A stretch of DNA of 64,000 nucleotides from Xenopus tropicalis (Eukaryota; Chordata; Amphibia; Anura; Pipidae), in the NCBI RefSeq assembly GCF_000004195.4, contig NC_030677.2:99662829-99726828 (forward strand), read 5' to 3'. The translations under genes and the position numbers were made by a program. The notes below the pieces were generated by a model, which was not told where the DNA came from, made no database searches, and saw only the letters and a program-made list of their open reading frames with translations. Shown here piece after piece: positions 22,728-34,129 of this stretch; position 1 is the first letter of the stretch, and each line of letters starts with the position of its first letter.

Positions 22728-25700
22728 CAGGAAACCATACATTTTTGAAAACTACACATTCTGACGAATCCGAAATGGGTAACTATGTCTTCCAACTCCT
22801 AAGTACCAAACAGCAATGCTTTACTGAATTTAGCATTTTCTATAAAAAATTATGAAAATTCTAAAAAATCACCTCAAATCTTCCACTTTCAAGCACCTTA
22901 TCTCCCACATAACATTAGGTACCAAGAAAACACACCCTAAATATGAAAGCCAAGGGTCCGCTGAACAGTTTGATGCCCATTGTGCATAGGATCACCAATG
23001 TATCTGGCATTTAGAGACCCCATAAGGAAGTTAGTGCATACAAATTGCCCAGGAGATCTCTTTAGCTACTGAAAATTCAACACACGTACTGCATTTTCTG
23101 TGGGGTAAAAACACAAAAAAATACATTGACCCCCCAAAACCATATATTTTTGGAAAGTACACATTCAGGCGAATTCAAAATTGGTACCCATGTCTTTCTA
23201 CTCCAAACTACAGAGTCGCAGTGCTTTCCCAAAATTGCTAGTTTTGGTGAAATACCTGAAAATCACATCAAATCTTCCACTTTCAAGCACCTTATCTCCC
23301 ACATAACATTAGGTACCAAGAAAACACACCCTAAATATGAAAGCCAAGGGTCCGCTGAACAGTTTGATGCCCATTGTGCATAGGATCAGCACTGTATCTG
23401 GCATTTAGAGACCCCATAAGGACGTCAGTGCATAGAGATTGTCCCAGAGGTCTCTTTAGCTACTGAAAATTCAACACGTTTACTGCATTTTCTGTGGGGT
23501 AAAAAACACAAAAAAATACATTGACCCCCCAAAACCATATATTTTTGGAAAGTACACATTCGGGCGAATTCAAAATTGGTACCCATGTCTTTCTACTCCA
23601 AACTACAGAGTCGCAGTGCTTTCCCAAAATTGCTAGTTTTGGTGAAATACCTGAAAATCACATCAAATCTTCCACTTTCAAGCACCTTATCTCCCACATA
23701 ACATTAGGTACCAAAAGAACACACGCTAAATATGAAAGCCAAGGGTCCGCTGAACAGTTTGATGCCCATTGTGCATAGGATCACCAATGTATCTGGCATT
23801 TAGAGACCCCATAAGGAAGTTAGTGCATACAAATTGCCCAGGAGATCTCTTTAGCTACTGAAAATTCAACACACGTACTGCATTTTCTGTGGGGTAAAAA
23901 CACAAAAAAATACATTGACCCCCCAAAACCATATATTTTTGGAAAGTACACATTCAGGCGAATTCAAAATTGGTACCCATGTCTTTCTAATCCAAACTAC
24001 AGAGTCGCAGTGCTTTCCCAAAATTGCTAGTTTTGGTGAAATACCTGAAAATCACATCAAATCTTCCACTTTCAAGCACCTTATCTCCCACATAACATTA
24101 GGTACCAAGAAAACACACCCTAAATATGAAAGCCAAGGGTCCGCTGAACAGTTTGATGCCCATTGTGCATAGGATCAGCACTGTATCTGGCATTTAGAGA
24201 CCCCATAAGGACGTCAGTGCATAGAGATTGCCCCAGAGGTCTCTTTAGCTACTGAAAATTCAACACGTTTACTGCATTTTCTGTGGGGTAAAAACACAAA
24301 AAAATACATTGACCCCCCAAAACCATATATTTTTGGAAAGTACACATTCGGGCGAATTCAAAATTGGTACCCATGTCTTTCTACTCCAAACTACAGAGTC
24401 GCAGTGCTTTCCCAAAATTGCTAGTTTTGGTGAAATACCTGAAAATCACATCAAATCTTCCACTTTCAAGCACCTTATCTCCCACATAACATTAGGTACC
24501 AAGAAAACACACCCTAAATATGAAAGCCAAGGGTCCGCTGAACAGTTTGATGCCCATTGTGCATAGGATCACCACTGTATCTGGCATTTAGAGACCCCAT
24601 AAGGAAGTTAGTGCATAGAGATTGCCCCAGAGGTCTCTTTAGCTACTGAAAATTCAACACGTTTACTGCATTTTCTGTGGGGTAAAAACACAAAAAAATA
24701 CATTGACCCCCCCAAAACCATATATTTTTGGAAAGTACACATTCGGGCGAATTCAAAATTGGTACCCATGTCTTTCTACTCCAAACTACAGAATCGCAGT
24801 GCTTTCCCAAAATTGCTAGTTTTGGTGAAATACCTGAAAATCACATCAAATCTTCCACTTTCAAGCACCTTATCTCCCACATAACATTAGGTACCAAGAA
24901 AACACACCCTAAATATGAAAGCCAAGGGTCCGCTGAACAGTTTGATGCCCATTGTGCATAGGATCACCACTGTATCTGGCATTTAGAGACCCCATAAGGA
25001 AGTTAGTGCATAGAGATTGCCCCAGAGGTCTCTTTAGCTACTGAAAATTCAACACATTTACTGCATTTTCTGTGGGGTAAAAACACAAAAAAATACATTG
25101 ACCCCCCAAAACCATATATTTTTGGAAAGTACACATTCGGGCGAATTCAAAATTGGTACCCATGTCTTTCTACTCCAAACTACAGAGTCGCAGTGCTTTC
25201 CCAAAATTGCTAGTTTTGGTGAAATACCTGAAAATCACATCAAATCTTCCACTTTCAAGCACCTTATCTCCCACATAACATTAGGTACCAAGAAAACACA
25301 CCCTAAATATGAAAGCCAAGGGTCCGCTGAACAGTTTGATGCCCATTGTGCATAGGATCACCACTGTATCTGGCATTTAGAAACCCCATAAGGAAGTTAG
25401 TGCATAGAGATTGCCCCAGAGGTCTCTTTAGCTACTAAAAATTCAACACATTTACTGCATTTTCTGTGGGGTAAAAACACAAAAAAATACATTGACCCCC
25501 CAAAACCATATATTTTTGGAAAGTACACATTCGGGCGAATTCAAAATTGGTACCCATGTCTTTCTACTCCAAACTACAGAGTCGCAGTGCTTTCCCAAAA
25601 TTGCTAGTTTTGGTGAAATACCTGAAAATCACATCAAATCTTCCACTTTCAAGCACCTTATCTCCCACATAACATTAGGTACCAAGAAAACACACCCTAA

Positions 25701-26985
25701 ATATGAAAGCCAAGGGTCCGCTGAACAGTTTGATGCCCATTGTGCATAGGATCACCACTGTATCTGGCATTTAGAGACCCCATAAGGAAGTTAGTGCATA
25801 GAGATTGCCCCAGAGGTCTCTTTAGCTACTGAAAATTCAACACATTTACTGCATTTTCTGTGGGGTAAAAACACAAAAAAATACATTGACCCCCCAAAAC
25901 CATATATTTTTGGAAAGTACACATTCGGGCGAATTCAAAATTGGTACCCATGTCTTTCTACTCCAAACTACAGAGTCGCAGTGCTTTCCCAAAATTGCTA
26001 GTTTTGGTGAAATACCTGAAAATCACATCAAATCTTCCACTTTCAAGCACCTTATCTCCCACATAACATTAGGTACCAAGAAAACACACCCTAAATATGA
26101 AAGCCAAGGGTCCGCTGAACAGTTTGATGCCCATTGTGCATAGGATCACCACTGTATCTGGCATTTAGAAACCCCATAAGGAAGTTAGTGCATAGAGATT
26201 GCCCCAGAGGTCTCTTTAGCTACTAAAAATTCAACACATTTACTGCATTTTCTGTGGGGTAAAAACACAAAAAAATACATTGACCCCCCAAAACCATATA
26301 TTTTTGGAAAGTACACATTCGGGCGAATTCAAAATTGGTACCCATGTCTTTCTACTCCAAACTACAGAGTCGCAGTGCTTTCCCAAAATTGCTAGTTTTG
26401 GTGAAATACCTGAAAATCACATCAAATCTTCCACTTTCAAGCACCTTATCTCCCACATAACATTAGGTACCAAGAAAACACACCCTAAATATGAAAGCCA
26501 AGGGTCCGCTGAACAGTTTGATGCCCATTGTGCATAGGATCACCAATGTATCTGGCATTTAGAGACCCCATAAGGAAGTTAGTGCATACAAATTGCCCAG
26601 GAGATCTCGGTAGCTACTGAAAATTCAACACGTTTACTGCATTTTCTGTGGGGTAAAAACACAAAAAAATACATTGACCCCCCAAAACCATATATTTTTG
26701 GAAAGTACACATTCGGGCAAATTCAAAATTGGTACCCATGTCTTTCTACTCCAAACTACAGAGTCGCAGTGCTTTCCCAAAATTGCTAGTTTTGGTGAAA
26801 TACCTGAAAATCACATCAAATCTTCCACTTTCAAGCACCTTATCTCCCACATAACATTAGGTACCAAGAAAACACACCCTAAATATGAAAGCCAAGGGTC
26901 CGCTGAACAGTTTGATGCCCATTGTGCATAGGATCACTGATGTATCTGGCATTTAGAGACCCCATAAGGAAGTTAGTGCATACAA
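22728..26985 (+). repeat. tandem array A, 394-bp units, about 10.8 copies
   Basis: Equivalent points recur at 23,126, 23,521, 23,915, 24,309, 24,703, 25,098, 25,492, 25,886, 26,280 and 26,674, giving a period of 394 bp (395 twice). The first unit (22,728-23,120) is clearly more diverged than the rest, as expected at an array edge. Inner units differ at only a few positions. Variant sites in the segment around gatcac-aatgtatctggcat alternate, giving 788-bp two-unit repeats. Each unit contains an open stretch of about 85 codons, but it lacks an ATG start and ends at the same TAG in every unit; I do not call it a gene. Confidence 0.97.
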
Positions 26986-29705
26986 AGTGTATATACTGCA
27001 ATATAAGCTACCGGCATGTGCATTATGCGGCATAAGACCCCCTAACAGTTAGGAGACTCTAGAAAACCATATATTTTCCGAAAGTACACATTCTGACAAA
27101 ACAAAAATGGGTAAATACATCTTTCTACTGCAAACTACCAAACTACAAAGCTATGCTAAACAGAACGGTTTTTATGACATTTCTGAAAATTGTCACAAAG
27201 CTTGCATTTTACCCCATTATGTATCCCCACATTTTGTACCGTATCAACATAAAACATTCTAAATATGAACGCCATGGGTCTACTGAACAGTTTGATGCCC
27301 TATATGCATAGATTTACCAAACTATGTGGTGTACAGGGGCACCCAAGCAAAAATAGTGCATATGAATTTTCACATAAGACGCTCCGGCTCATGCAGTTTT
27401 TGCACCCGGTATGTGTATTATGCGGCATAAGACCCCCTAACAATACAGAGACCCTAGAAAACCATATATTTTACGAAAGTACACATTCTGACAAAACAAA
27501 AATGGGTAAATACATCTTTCTACTGTAAACTACCAAACTACAAAGCTATGCTAAACAGAACGGTTTTTATGACATTTCTGAAAATTGTCACAAAACTTGC
27601 ATTTTACCCCATTATGTACCTCCACATTTTGTACCGTATCAACATAAAACATTCTAAATATGAACGCCAGGGGCCTACTGAACAGTTTGATGCCCTATAT
27701 GCATAGATTTACCAAACTATGTGGGGTACAGGGGCACCCAAGTAAAAATAGTGCATATGAATTTTCACATAAGACGCTCCGGCTCATGCAGTTTTTGCAC
27801 CAGGTATGTGTATTATGCGGCATAAGATCCCCTAACAGTACAGAGACCCTAGAAAACCATATATTTTCCGAAAGTACACATTCTGACAAAACAAAAATGG
27901 GTAAATACATCTTTCTACTGCAAACTACCAAACTACAAAGCTATGCTAAACAGAACGGTTTTTATGACATTTCTGAAAATTGTCACAAAGCTTGCATTTT
28001 ACCCCATTATGTACCCCCACATTTTGTACCGTATCAACATAAAACATTCTAAATATGAACGCCAGGGGCCTACTGAACAGTTTGATGCCCTATATGCATA
28101 GATTTACCAAACTATGTGGGGTACAGGGGCACCCAAGTAAAAATAGTGCATATGAATTTTCACATAAGACGCTCCGGCTCATGCAGTTTTTGCACCAGGT
28201 ATGTGTATTATGCGGCATAAGATCCCCTAACAGTACAGAGACCCTAGAAAACCATATATTTTCCGAAAGTACACATTCTGACAAAACAAAAATGGGTAAA
28301 TACATCTTTCTACTGCAAACTACCAAACTACAAAGCTATGCTAAACAGAACGGTTTTTATGACATTTCTGAAAATTGTCACAAAGCTTGCATTTTACCCC
28401 ATTATGTACCCCCACATTTTGTACCGTATCAACATAAAACATTCTAAATATGAACGCCAGGGGCCTACTGAACAGTTTGATGCCCTATATGCATAGATTT
28501 ACAAAACTATGTGGGGTACAGGGGCACCCAAGTAAAAATAGTGCATATGAATTTTCACATAAGACGCTCCGGCTCATGCAGTTTTTGCACCAGGTATGTG
28601 TATTATGCGGCATAAGATCCCCTAACAGTACAGAGACCCTAGAAAACCATATATTTTCCGAAAGTACACATTCTGACAAAACAAAAATGGGTAAATACAT
28701 CTTTCTACTGCAAACTACCAAACTACAAAGCTATGCTAAACAGAACGGTTTTTATGACATTTCTGAAAATTGTCACAAAGCTTGCATTTTACCCCATTAT
28801 GTACCCCCACATTTTGTACCGTATCAACATAAAACATTCTAAATATGAACGCCAGGGGCCTACTGAACAGTTTGATGCCCTATATGCATAGATTTACTAA
28901 ACTATGTGGGGTACAGGGGCACCCAAGTAAAAACAGTGCATATGAATTTTCACATAAGACGCTCCGGCTCATGCAGTTTTTGCACCAGGTATGTGTATTA
29001 TGCGGCATAAGATCCCCTAACAGTACAGAGACCCTAGAAAACCATATATTTTCCGAAAGTACACATTCTGACAAAACAAAAATGGGTAAATACATCTTTC
29101 TACTGCAAACTACCAAGCTTCAAAGCTATGCTAAACAGAACGGTTTTTATGACATTTCTGAAAATTGTCACAAAGCTTGCATTTTACCCCATTATGTACC
29201 CCCACATTTTGTACCGTATCAACATAAAACCTTCTAAATATGAACGCCAGGGGCCTACTGAACAGTTTGATGCCCTATATGCATAGATTTACCAAACTAT
29301 GTGGGGTACAGGGGCACCCAAGTAAAAATAGTGCATATGAATTTTCACATAAGACGCTCCGGCTCATGCAGTTTTTGCACCCGGTATGTGTATTATGCGG
29401 CATAAGATCCCCTAACAGTACAGAGACCCTAGAAAACCATATATTTTCCGAAAGTACACATTCTGACAAAACAAAAATGGGTAAATACATCTTTCTACTG
29501 CAAACTACCAAACTACAAAGCTATGCTAAACAGAACGGTTTTTATGACATTTCTGAAAATTGTCACAAAGCTTGCATTTTACCCCATTATGTACCCCCAC
29601 ATTTAGTAACGTATCAACATAAAACATTCTAACTATGAACGCCAGGGGTCTACTGAAAAGTTTGATGCCCAATATGAATAGATTTACCAAACTATGTGGG
29701 GTACA
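26986..29705 (+). repeat. tandem array B, 395-bp units, about 6.9 copies
   Basis: Equivalent points recur at 27,265, 27,660, 28,055, 28,450, 28,845 and 29,240, an exact 395-bp period. Units 27,660-29,237 are nearly identical. The units align with those of array A over shared blocks (aaaccatatatttt, gaaagtacacattc and ctttctactgcaaac / ctttctactccaaac), so A and B descend from one monomer. In array B almost the whole monomer is open on the plus strand (130 codons from an ATG), and 78 codons on the minus strand. Because 395 is not a multiple of three the frame cannot run on through the array. Confidence 0.97.
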
Positions 29706-30142
29706 GAGGATGCCAAATTGAAATACAGCAGACAAAATGTCCATGTGCAAAGACAAGTAACAAAGAACAATGTAAAAAGCCCTAAAATTGATAAAAATAA
29801 AAAAGAAATCACTAAAATCATTTTTTTTTTTTGCCTAATAATATCTGCAGGCAGAATAACAGTTTGAGTATTTTGGCTTGGGCAAATAAGTTTTACAGAC
29901 AAAGTCAAGCGAGCAACAACTATGCATAACTGAAAATGCTATAAAATGGCTAAACATGCAGTAAAAAACCCAAAAATGCACCAAAATCACAGAACATGTA
30001 GTAGAAACACCAAAATAATACACAAAAGGTATTGCGCAGTGCGGTTAGCGAATACGCTATCCGCAAAGGCAATAAAACATTTTTTTCAGGCAAGAATAAA
30101 AACGATGCGATAGAAAAAAAAAAAAAATACAAAATTACATAA

Positions 30143-30336
30143 GTGTGTAAGTGAGTGTGTACACATGGTAAAATGTGTTTTTTGTGCATGTGTGTGAGTG
30201 TGCAAGTGAGTATGTGTAAGTGTAACTGTTCTGAATGTGTGAAACCCAACAACTACCCAAAATGTATGTGTTTGTGTGTAAGTGTGAGTATAAGTGTGTA
30301 TTAGTGTATTATGTGTGTGTATGTGTGTTTTTTTAC
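30143..30336 (+). repeat. TG-rich degenerate simple sequence inside the piggyBac-like element
   Basis: Irregular runs of gtgtgtaagtgtgagtataa type. A CA-rich mirror of it lies at 32,245-32,310, and a TG-rich counterpart at 33,600-33,690 in the decayed relatives, so it is an inherited part of the element and not a random microsatellite. Confidence 0.85.
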
Positions 30337-30339
30337 ACT

Positions 30340-30665
30340 TACCTGGGACAAGCAGGCACAGACATCGTGTGAAGGTGGGAGGAAGGACCCAGGAGACGCT
30401 GCAGCTTCTTTCTGCGACGCTGATCCGGTGAGTATGAGAAGGGGGGCCAGGGGGGAGGGAAGGGAGAGCAGGAAATGTCAGGCACGCATAGACAGCGTGT
30501 CCTGACATTTCCTATGGGGCCCCTGGGCGATCGCGCCCCAGGGGCCACTCGTTCCCCACCTCTGACTTGTGTCTGGAGGCTGGGGAACGAGCGGGGAGCG
30601 AAGAAGCGGCTTGAAAAGCCGCTTCTCCGCTCCCAAACCCGGAAGTGCCCCAGGACGTAGAATCT
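30340..30665. other. GC-rich 3' segment of the piggyBac-like element with hairpins
   Basis: GC-rich against an AT-rich background. It contains a perfect 10-bp stem with 3-base loop (GAAGCGGCTT at 30,603-30,612 and AAGCCGCTTC at 30,616-30,625) and the self-complementary stretch around gcgatcgcgccccaggggcc. Overlapping open frames occur on both strands, which is expected from low stop-codon density in GC-rich DNA. No coding function is claimed. Confidence 0.75.
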
Positions 30666-30737
30666 ACGTTCTGTGGCACTTTGGTCCTTTAGTACCCAGG
30701 ACGTAGATTCTACGTCCTGTGGCACTAAAAAGGTTAA
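30652..30737 (-). repeat. right terminus with two subterminal palindromes
   Basis: GGACGTAGAATCTACGTTC (about 30,653-30,671) and GGACGTAGATTCTACGTCC (about 30,699-30,717) are palindromes of the same motif, each followed by TGTGGCACT. The second abuts the terminal repeat. Such repeated subterminal motifs are plausible transposase-binding sites; that is inference. Confidence 0.8.
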
Positions 30738-30854
30738 GCCCCACTCTGGGTTGAAATTGAATCTGCCCTAATACAGCCAACCTCTCTAACAAGCTTAATC
30801 TGGAATCCGACTCAAGATCTTAAAATGCTCAAGGACATATCACCAATAACTCGC

Positions 30855-31250
30855 CAAAGGGGAACTATCATGAAATTAATAATCTCTAAAATTAATAATC
30901 ACAACAAATGTTTAAATTCTCCAAATATAATGTATTACAAATTCTAAATAGTTTTCAAGATATATGAGTTGTTATACAGTCCCCCTCTTGCAGCTGCACT
31001 TCTCCTACCCGGCTTCTGGCCAGCTCTGAAGTCGGAGTCGGGTACATTTGCATGACAAGTCTGCCCTCAACCTCATTGGTTGTTGGGCTGTCAATCAAAC
31101 CCTCCCTATTCACAGCCTTTCTTCTTAGTTTTCTGAGCGCACAAAAATCTCCTGCTCTCTCCCCTTTGATGCCCCCCTTCTCTCAAGAATGAGATGTGTA
31201 AAGTCAGTCAGTAGTAAAGTTACTTTTAAAGCTTCTTTCTCCCTCTGCCG
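30855..31250. mobile_element. left part of a MITE with AAAGGGGAACTATCATGAAA end
   Basis: The terminal sequence AAAGGGGAACTATCATGAAA is the inverse of the right end at 34,399-34,421 (TTTTTCATGATAGTTCCCCTTTAA). The two may be the ends of one element later split by the insertions at 32,005-34,115. The left TTAA has mutated to GCCA. The boundary on the inner side is uncertain. Confidence 0.55.
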
Positions 31251-31675
31251 ATGCACTGATAACTCCTGCTCTTAAACTCCGCCCCCCACTTCCTTTTACT
31301 CGGCTTGCTGCTTTATCAAACCCTTCCCCCTGCACAAGCAACACCTGAGAGCCTCAGCATAAGTACTAGGGAATGTGCTGCAGAGAACAGTGAAGGAAGG
31401 CAGTGAGCTACTGATTTTCTATGTCTTTCTTGGGGTAGGGGGAGAGTAGGAGTTTGGTTTTCTTTAGGATGCTTTTAAACTTCCTTCATTACAGATACTG
31501 CTGGCTTTCCACTTTAGGGGGCAAAGAAGGAAATGTGTGTGTAGGAACAAGGATAAGATAGTAAAGTAAACTATAGTTTAGTACTTAGCTTAATTGTAGA
31601 AAAATAAAATAGATAAACTATATTACTATTAAAATGAAAGTATACTCCATAAAAGTGCCAAAACTATTTTTGATG

Positions 31676-31836
31676 CAGAGAATTATAGTTCTACAATAGT
31701 TTAAACACTAGGTACCTCTCCAGCAGAGCATGTTAACAGCAATAAATGATGATATGATGTCAGAAAACTCATTCTGTTATAGAAGCATTTGGACTGTAGT
31801 GTTTAAACTACCACAGAACTATAAGTCTCTGAACCT
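31676..31836. repeat. imperfect inverted repeat
   Basis: gcagagaattatagttctac with tagtttaaacact on the left pairs with agtgtttaaacta and cagaactataagtctctg on the right, around a ~95-bp centre. It may be a small MITE or the core of one. No target duplication was identified. Confidence 0.6.
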
Positions 31837-32004
31837 AAAATTAGCTTCTTGGCAAACTATTTGATAAACTATGCCTTATTCATTATAGAGTTTTCATATT
31901 TTATTTTTCCACAGTTATTATCACATTTTATAGTGTTTTCTTTCCTATCGCCTCCTTGCTCATATTGACCACTAGTTTTTTTTGCAAGTCCATCTTGTTG
32001 AACT

Positions 32005-32678
32005 TTAACCCTTTAAGTGCTGCAGAACTTTCTGTGGATCAAATTCTCTAGGTACCACATAGCCCCTAGGCAATGGGCTTAATCAGGGAACAAGTGGGTC
32101 TTTGGGCATAATCATGCAGTTGCCCTAGACAGCAGCAGACATGTGGAAGCTGTACTTCCTGTGGCCCCTACGATCGCTTCCTTCAGATCTTGAGTATCAA
32201 TGCCAACTTCCACGTGCTGCTGCAGCCCTCCAGCCTTGCCTGCCTGTCAAGTTTTACATACACACTGACAAACAGACACTTTTTATACACATATACACAC
32301 TCACATACATTTTTTCAGGTTCAGGTTTCATACATTTACAGCACTTACAAATAGTTGCACACAACAAGCAGTTTGTAAAGCAGTTGTACGTACAATTTTT
32401 TTTTTTTTTTTACTGTATTGTGTATTGATTTTTTAATGCAAATAGTGGATTTGCTAATCACACTGTGCAATACTTTTTGCATGTTATTGTGATGAGTATA
32501 TTTCATTTTTGGTGATTTTGTTGTATTTTATGCATTTTTTGTTGTCTGATCAGCCATTTTATTAAATTTTCAGTTCTGTATAAGTAGTGTTTGCTTGTCT
32601 GCACCGTAAAGCTGCATTTCTGACCACTAATTAGATGAGGCATGAAAAATGCATTGATCTGAGTGGTTTTATTGGATT
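32005..32678 (-). mobile_element. 3' end of a decayed relative of the 8.5-kb element, reversed
   Basis: The terminus TTAACCCTTTAAGTGC at 32,005 lies where, on the minus strand, the 3' end of the element would be. Moving right come the CA-rich mirror of the TG-rich tract (about 32,245-32,310) and then ttctgaccactaatta (about 32,617), the reverse complement of sequence at about 33,496-33,511. It appears to continue at 33,695-34,115 beyond the next element. Confidence 0.65.
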
Positions 32679-33694
32679 TTAACCCTTTCACTGCCAGCCG
32701 TTTTGACCATAGCAGAACTTCTACTTCCAGACAGATTTTGAACATTTTGCACTTCAGGGGCCTTTCCTTATGGGGACTTTTCAGGAAAACTTGAGCTTTT
32801 AAAATATGCTAGAATTTTTGTGTAATTCCAATTCTGTAACAAGATATAGGCTTCTAAATGAAAAAAATATATATTTTCCATAATATAAACACATATACCA
32901 GAAACAAGAATTATTTCATGCTCAAAAATACAACTTATTTTGAAAGTCCCATGCCTCCTGAACGTGCCAATACCAAATATATATAGTTTTATGAAAATTT
33001 CTCACTTGTATAGGTCACAAACTCCCAGCAGTACACTACCAAATTCCCAAAGCACTGCTCCAAAAAGCTGCATACTTTAGATTTCAAGGCCAAAAATTCC
33101 ACTAACAGAAGGTTTATCCCATAAAATTATAAATTTTTTGGAAAGAACAGATTCCAAACAGATATACCAAAGTTTGTGTTGTGTACTGACCCCAAAAAAG
33201 AGCGCATATGGATTTCTCGCCTGCCAACTCAGCTTTTGCACACAGAGCCCCCTGACAGCATATTATGTGCCGTAACCCCCCTAACAATACAGAGACCCCC
33301 AGAAAACCATATAATTTTGGAAAGTACACATTCTGATGAATTCAAAATAGGTAAAGTTATTTTCTACACCAAAGTACCACATGGCAAAGCTATGCTGAAA
33401 ATCAGATCAGGAACACTAATACAGGGATAAAAATGCAATAAAACCACAAAAATTGTGCAAATCAATAAAATAACAAAATAAGTCACACAACAGCGTAATT
33501 AGTGGTCAGAATATCTGATCCAATAGTCACGCTGTAAAATAAACAGTTTTTAGAGAAAAAAAACAAAAGACAAAGGGGTAAAATGAATAAGTTAAAAAAA
33601 GTGTTTGTGAGTGTTTGTGTATACGTTTGTGTACACATCTAAAAGCTATGTGATGGTGTGTAAGTGTGTATATGAGTGTCTATTAGTGTGCTAA
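32679..33694 (+). mobile_element. decayed relative of the 8.5-kb element with about one repeat monomer
   Basis: It starts TTAACCCTTTCACTGCCAGC. The next 430 bp align by eye with the 5' unique part at 22,239-22,728 (cctgaacgtgccaataccaaa against cccgaacgtgccaatacctga; aaactcccagcagta in both). From 33,114 to about 33,430 it holds roughly one monomer related to arrays A and B (gaaagtacacattctga, aaagctatgctgaaa), then the AT-rich tail and the TG-rich tract. The GC-rich end and right terminal repeat are missing. Confidence 0.7.
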
Positions 33695-34115
33695 AGTGTG
33701 CAAAACAATGTATGGCATACGTGTGGGTGATGTGTTGGGGTAACAAGCAAGCTTTGAGACAATTTTTAGAAGTTACCGTTAAGTTAAGTGTAGCTTTGCC
33801 ATTTGGCACACTGCTGTACATGACATTTTTACGCCTTTTGAATTTGGTAGAATGTGTGGTTTCTTAAAGCAGCAGAAATATATGTCATGAACTATAAATG
33901 CACAGTGTACATTTTGTGGTTTCTATATTCCAATTGCTTTGGTGATCCTATACACATTGTGCATCAAACTGGACCTCTGGCATTCACAATAAGGATTTTA
34001 TCTGCTAATTTTAGGAAAGTATTACAGGTTGGTATTTTGGGGCAGAAAGATGTGGTTAGCTATTTTGGATTTGGCCAAATGTGTACTTTTGGGGTTCTCG
34101 TGCCATAAAATGCAG
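33695..34115 (-). repeat. single array-B-type monomer in reverse orientation
   Basis: The reverse complement contains ctacacttaacttaacggta, aattgtctcaaagcttgc and aagtacacatttggccaaat, in the same order as the array B unit (ctatgctaaacagaacggtt, aattgtcacaaagcttgc, aagtacacattctgacaaaa). It is best read as the continuation of the reversed element that starts at 32,005. Confidence 0.7.
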
Positions 34116-34129
34116 AAAACACACACCAC

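Larger units (their letters stand above)
22235..30737. mobile_element. 8.5-kb non-autonomous piggyBac-like element filled with tandem repeats
   Basis: The left end TTAACCCTTTAAGTGCCAG matches the reverse complement of the right end (TTAACCTTTTTAGTGCCA). Each end carries the TTAA that piggyBac-superfamily transposases duplicate (22,235-22,238; 30,734-30,737). Order inside: about 490 bp of unique 5' sequence, a 394-bp tandem array, a related 395-bp tandem array, an AT-rich segment, a TG-rich stretch, a GC-rich stretch and terminal palindromes. No transposase is encoded, so movement would need an enzyme acting in trans. Assignment to piggyBac rests on the TTAA target and the TTAACCY start. A T2/Kolobok origin is less likely because those elements start TTAAAGG. 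Confidence 0.78.

Noticed and set aside
23126..26931. Ten regularly spaced near-identical open frames of about 85 codons looking like a tandem gene family
   Set aside because: They begin at TTG and not ATG in most units, lack upstream signals, and follow from the identity of the 394-bp repeat. Nothing shows selection on protein.
22728..29705. Regular repeats considered as a CRISPR-type array
   Set aside because: The units are 394-395 bp with no short repeat/spacer alternation, and the surroundings are vertebrate. This is satellite-type tandem repetition.
30339..30725. Open frames of up to 140 codons on both strands in the GC-rich end (30,086-30,725)
   Set aside because: Overlapping frames on both strands reflect few stop codons in GC-rich or TG-rich DNA. 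Low-complexity His/Thr runs come from the TG tract.
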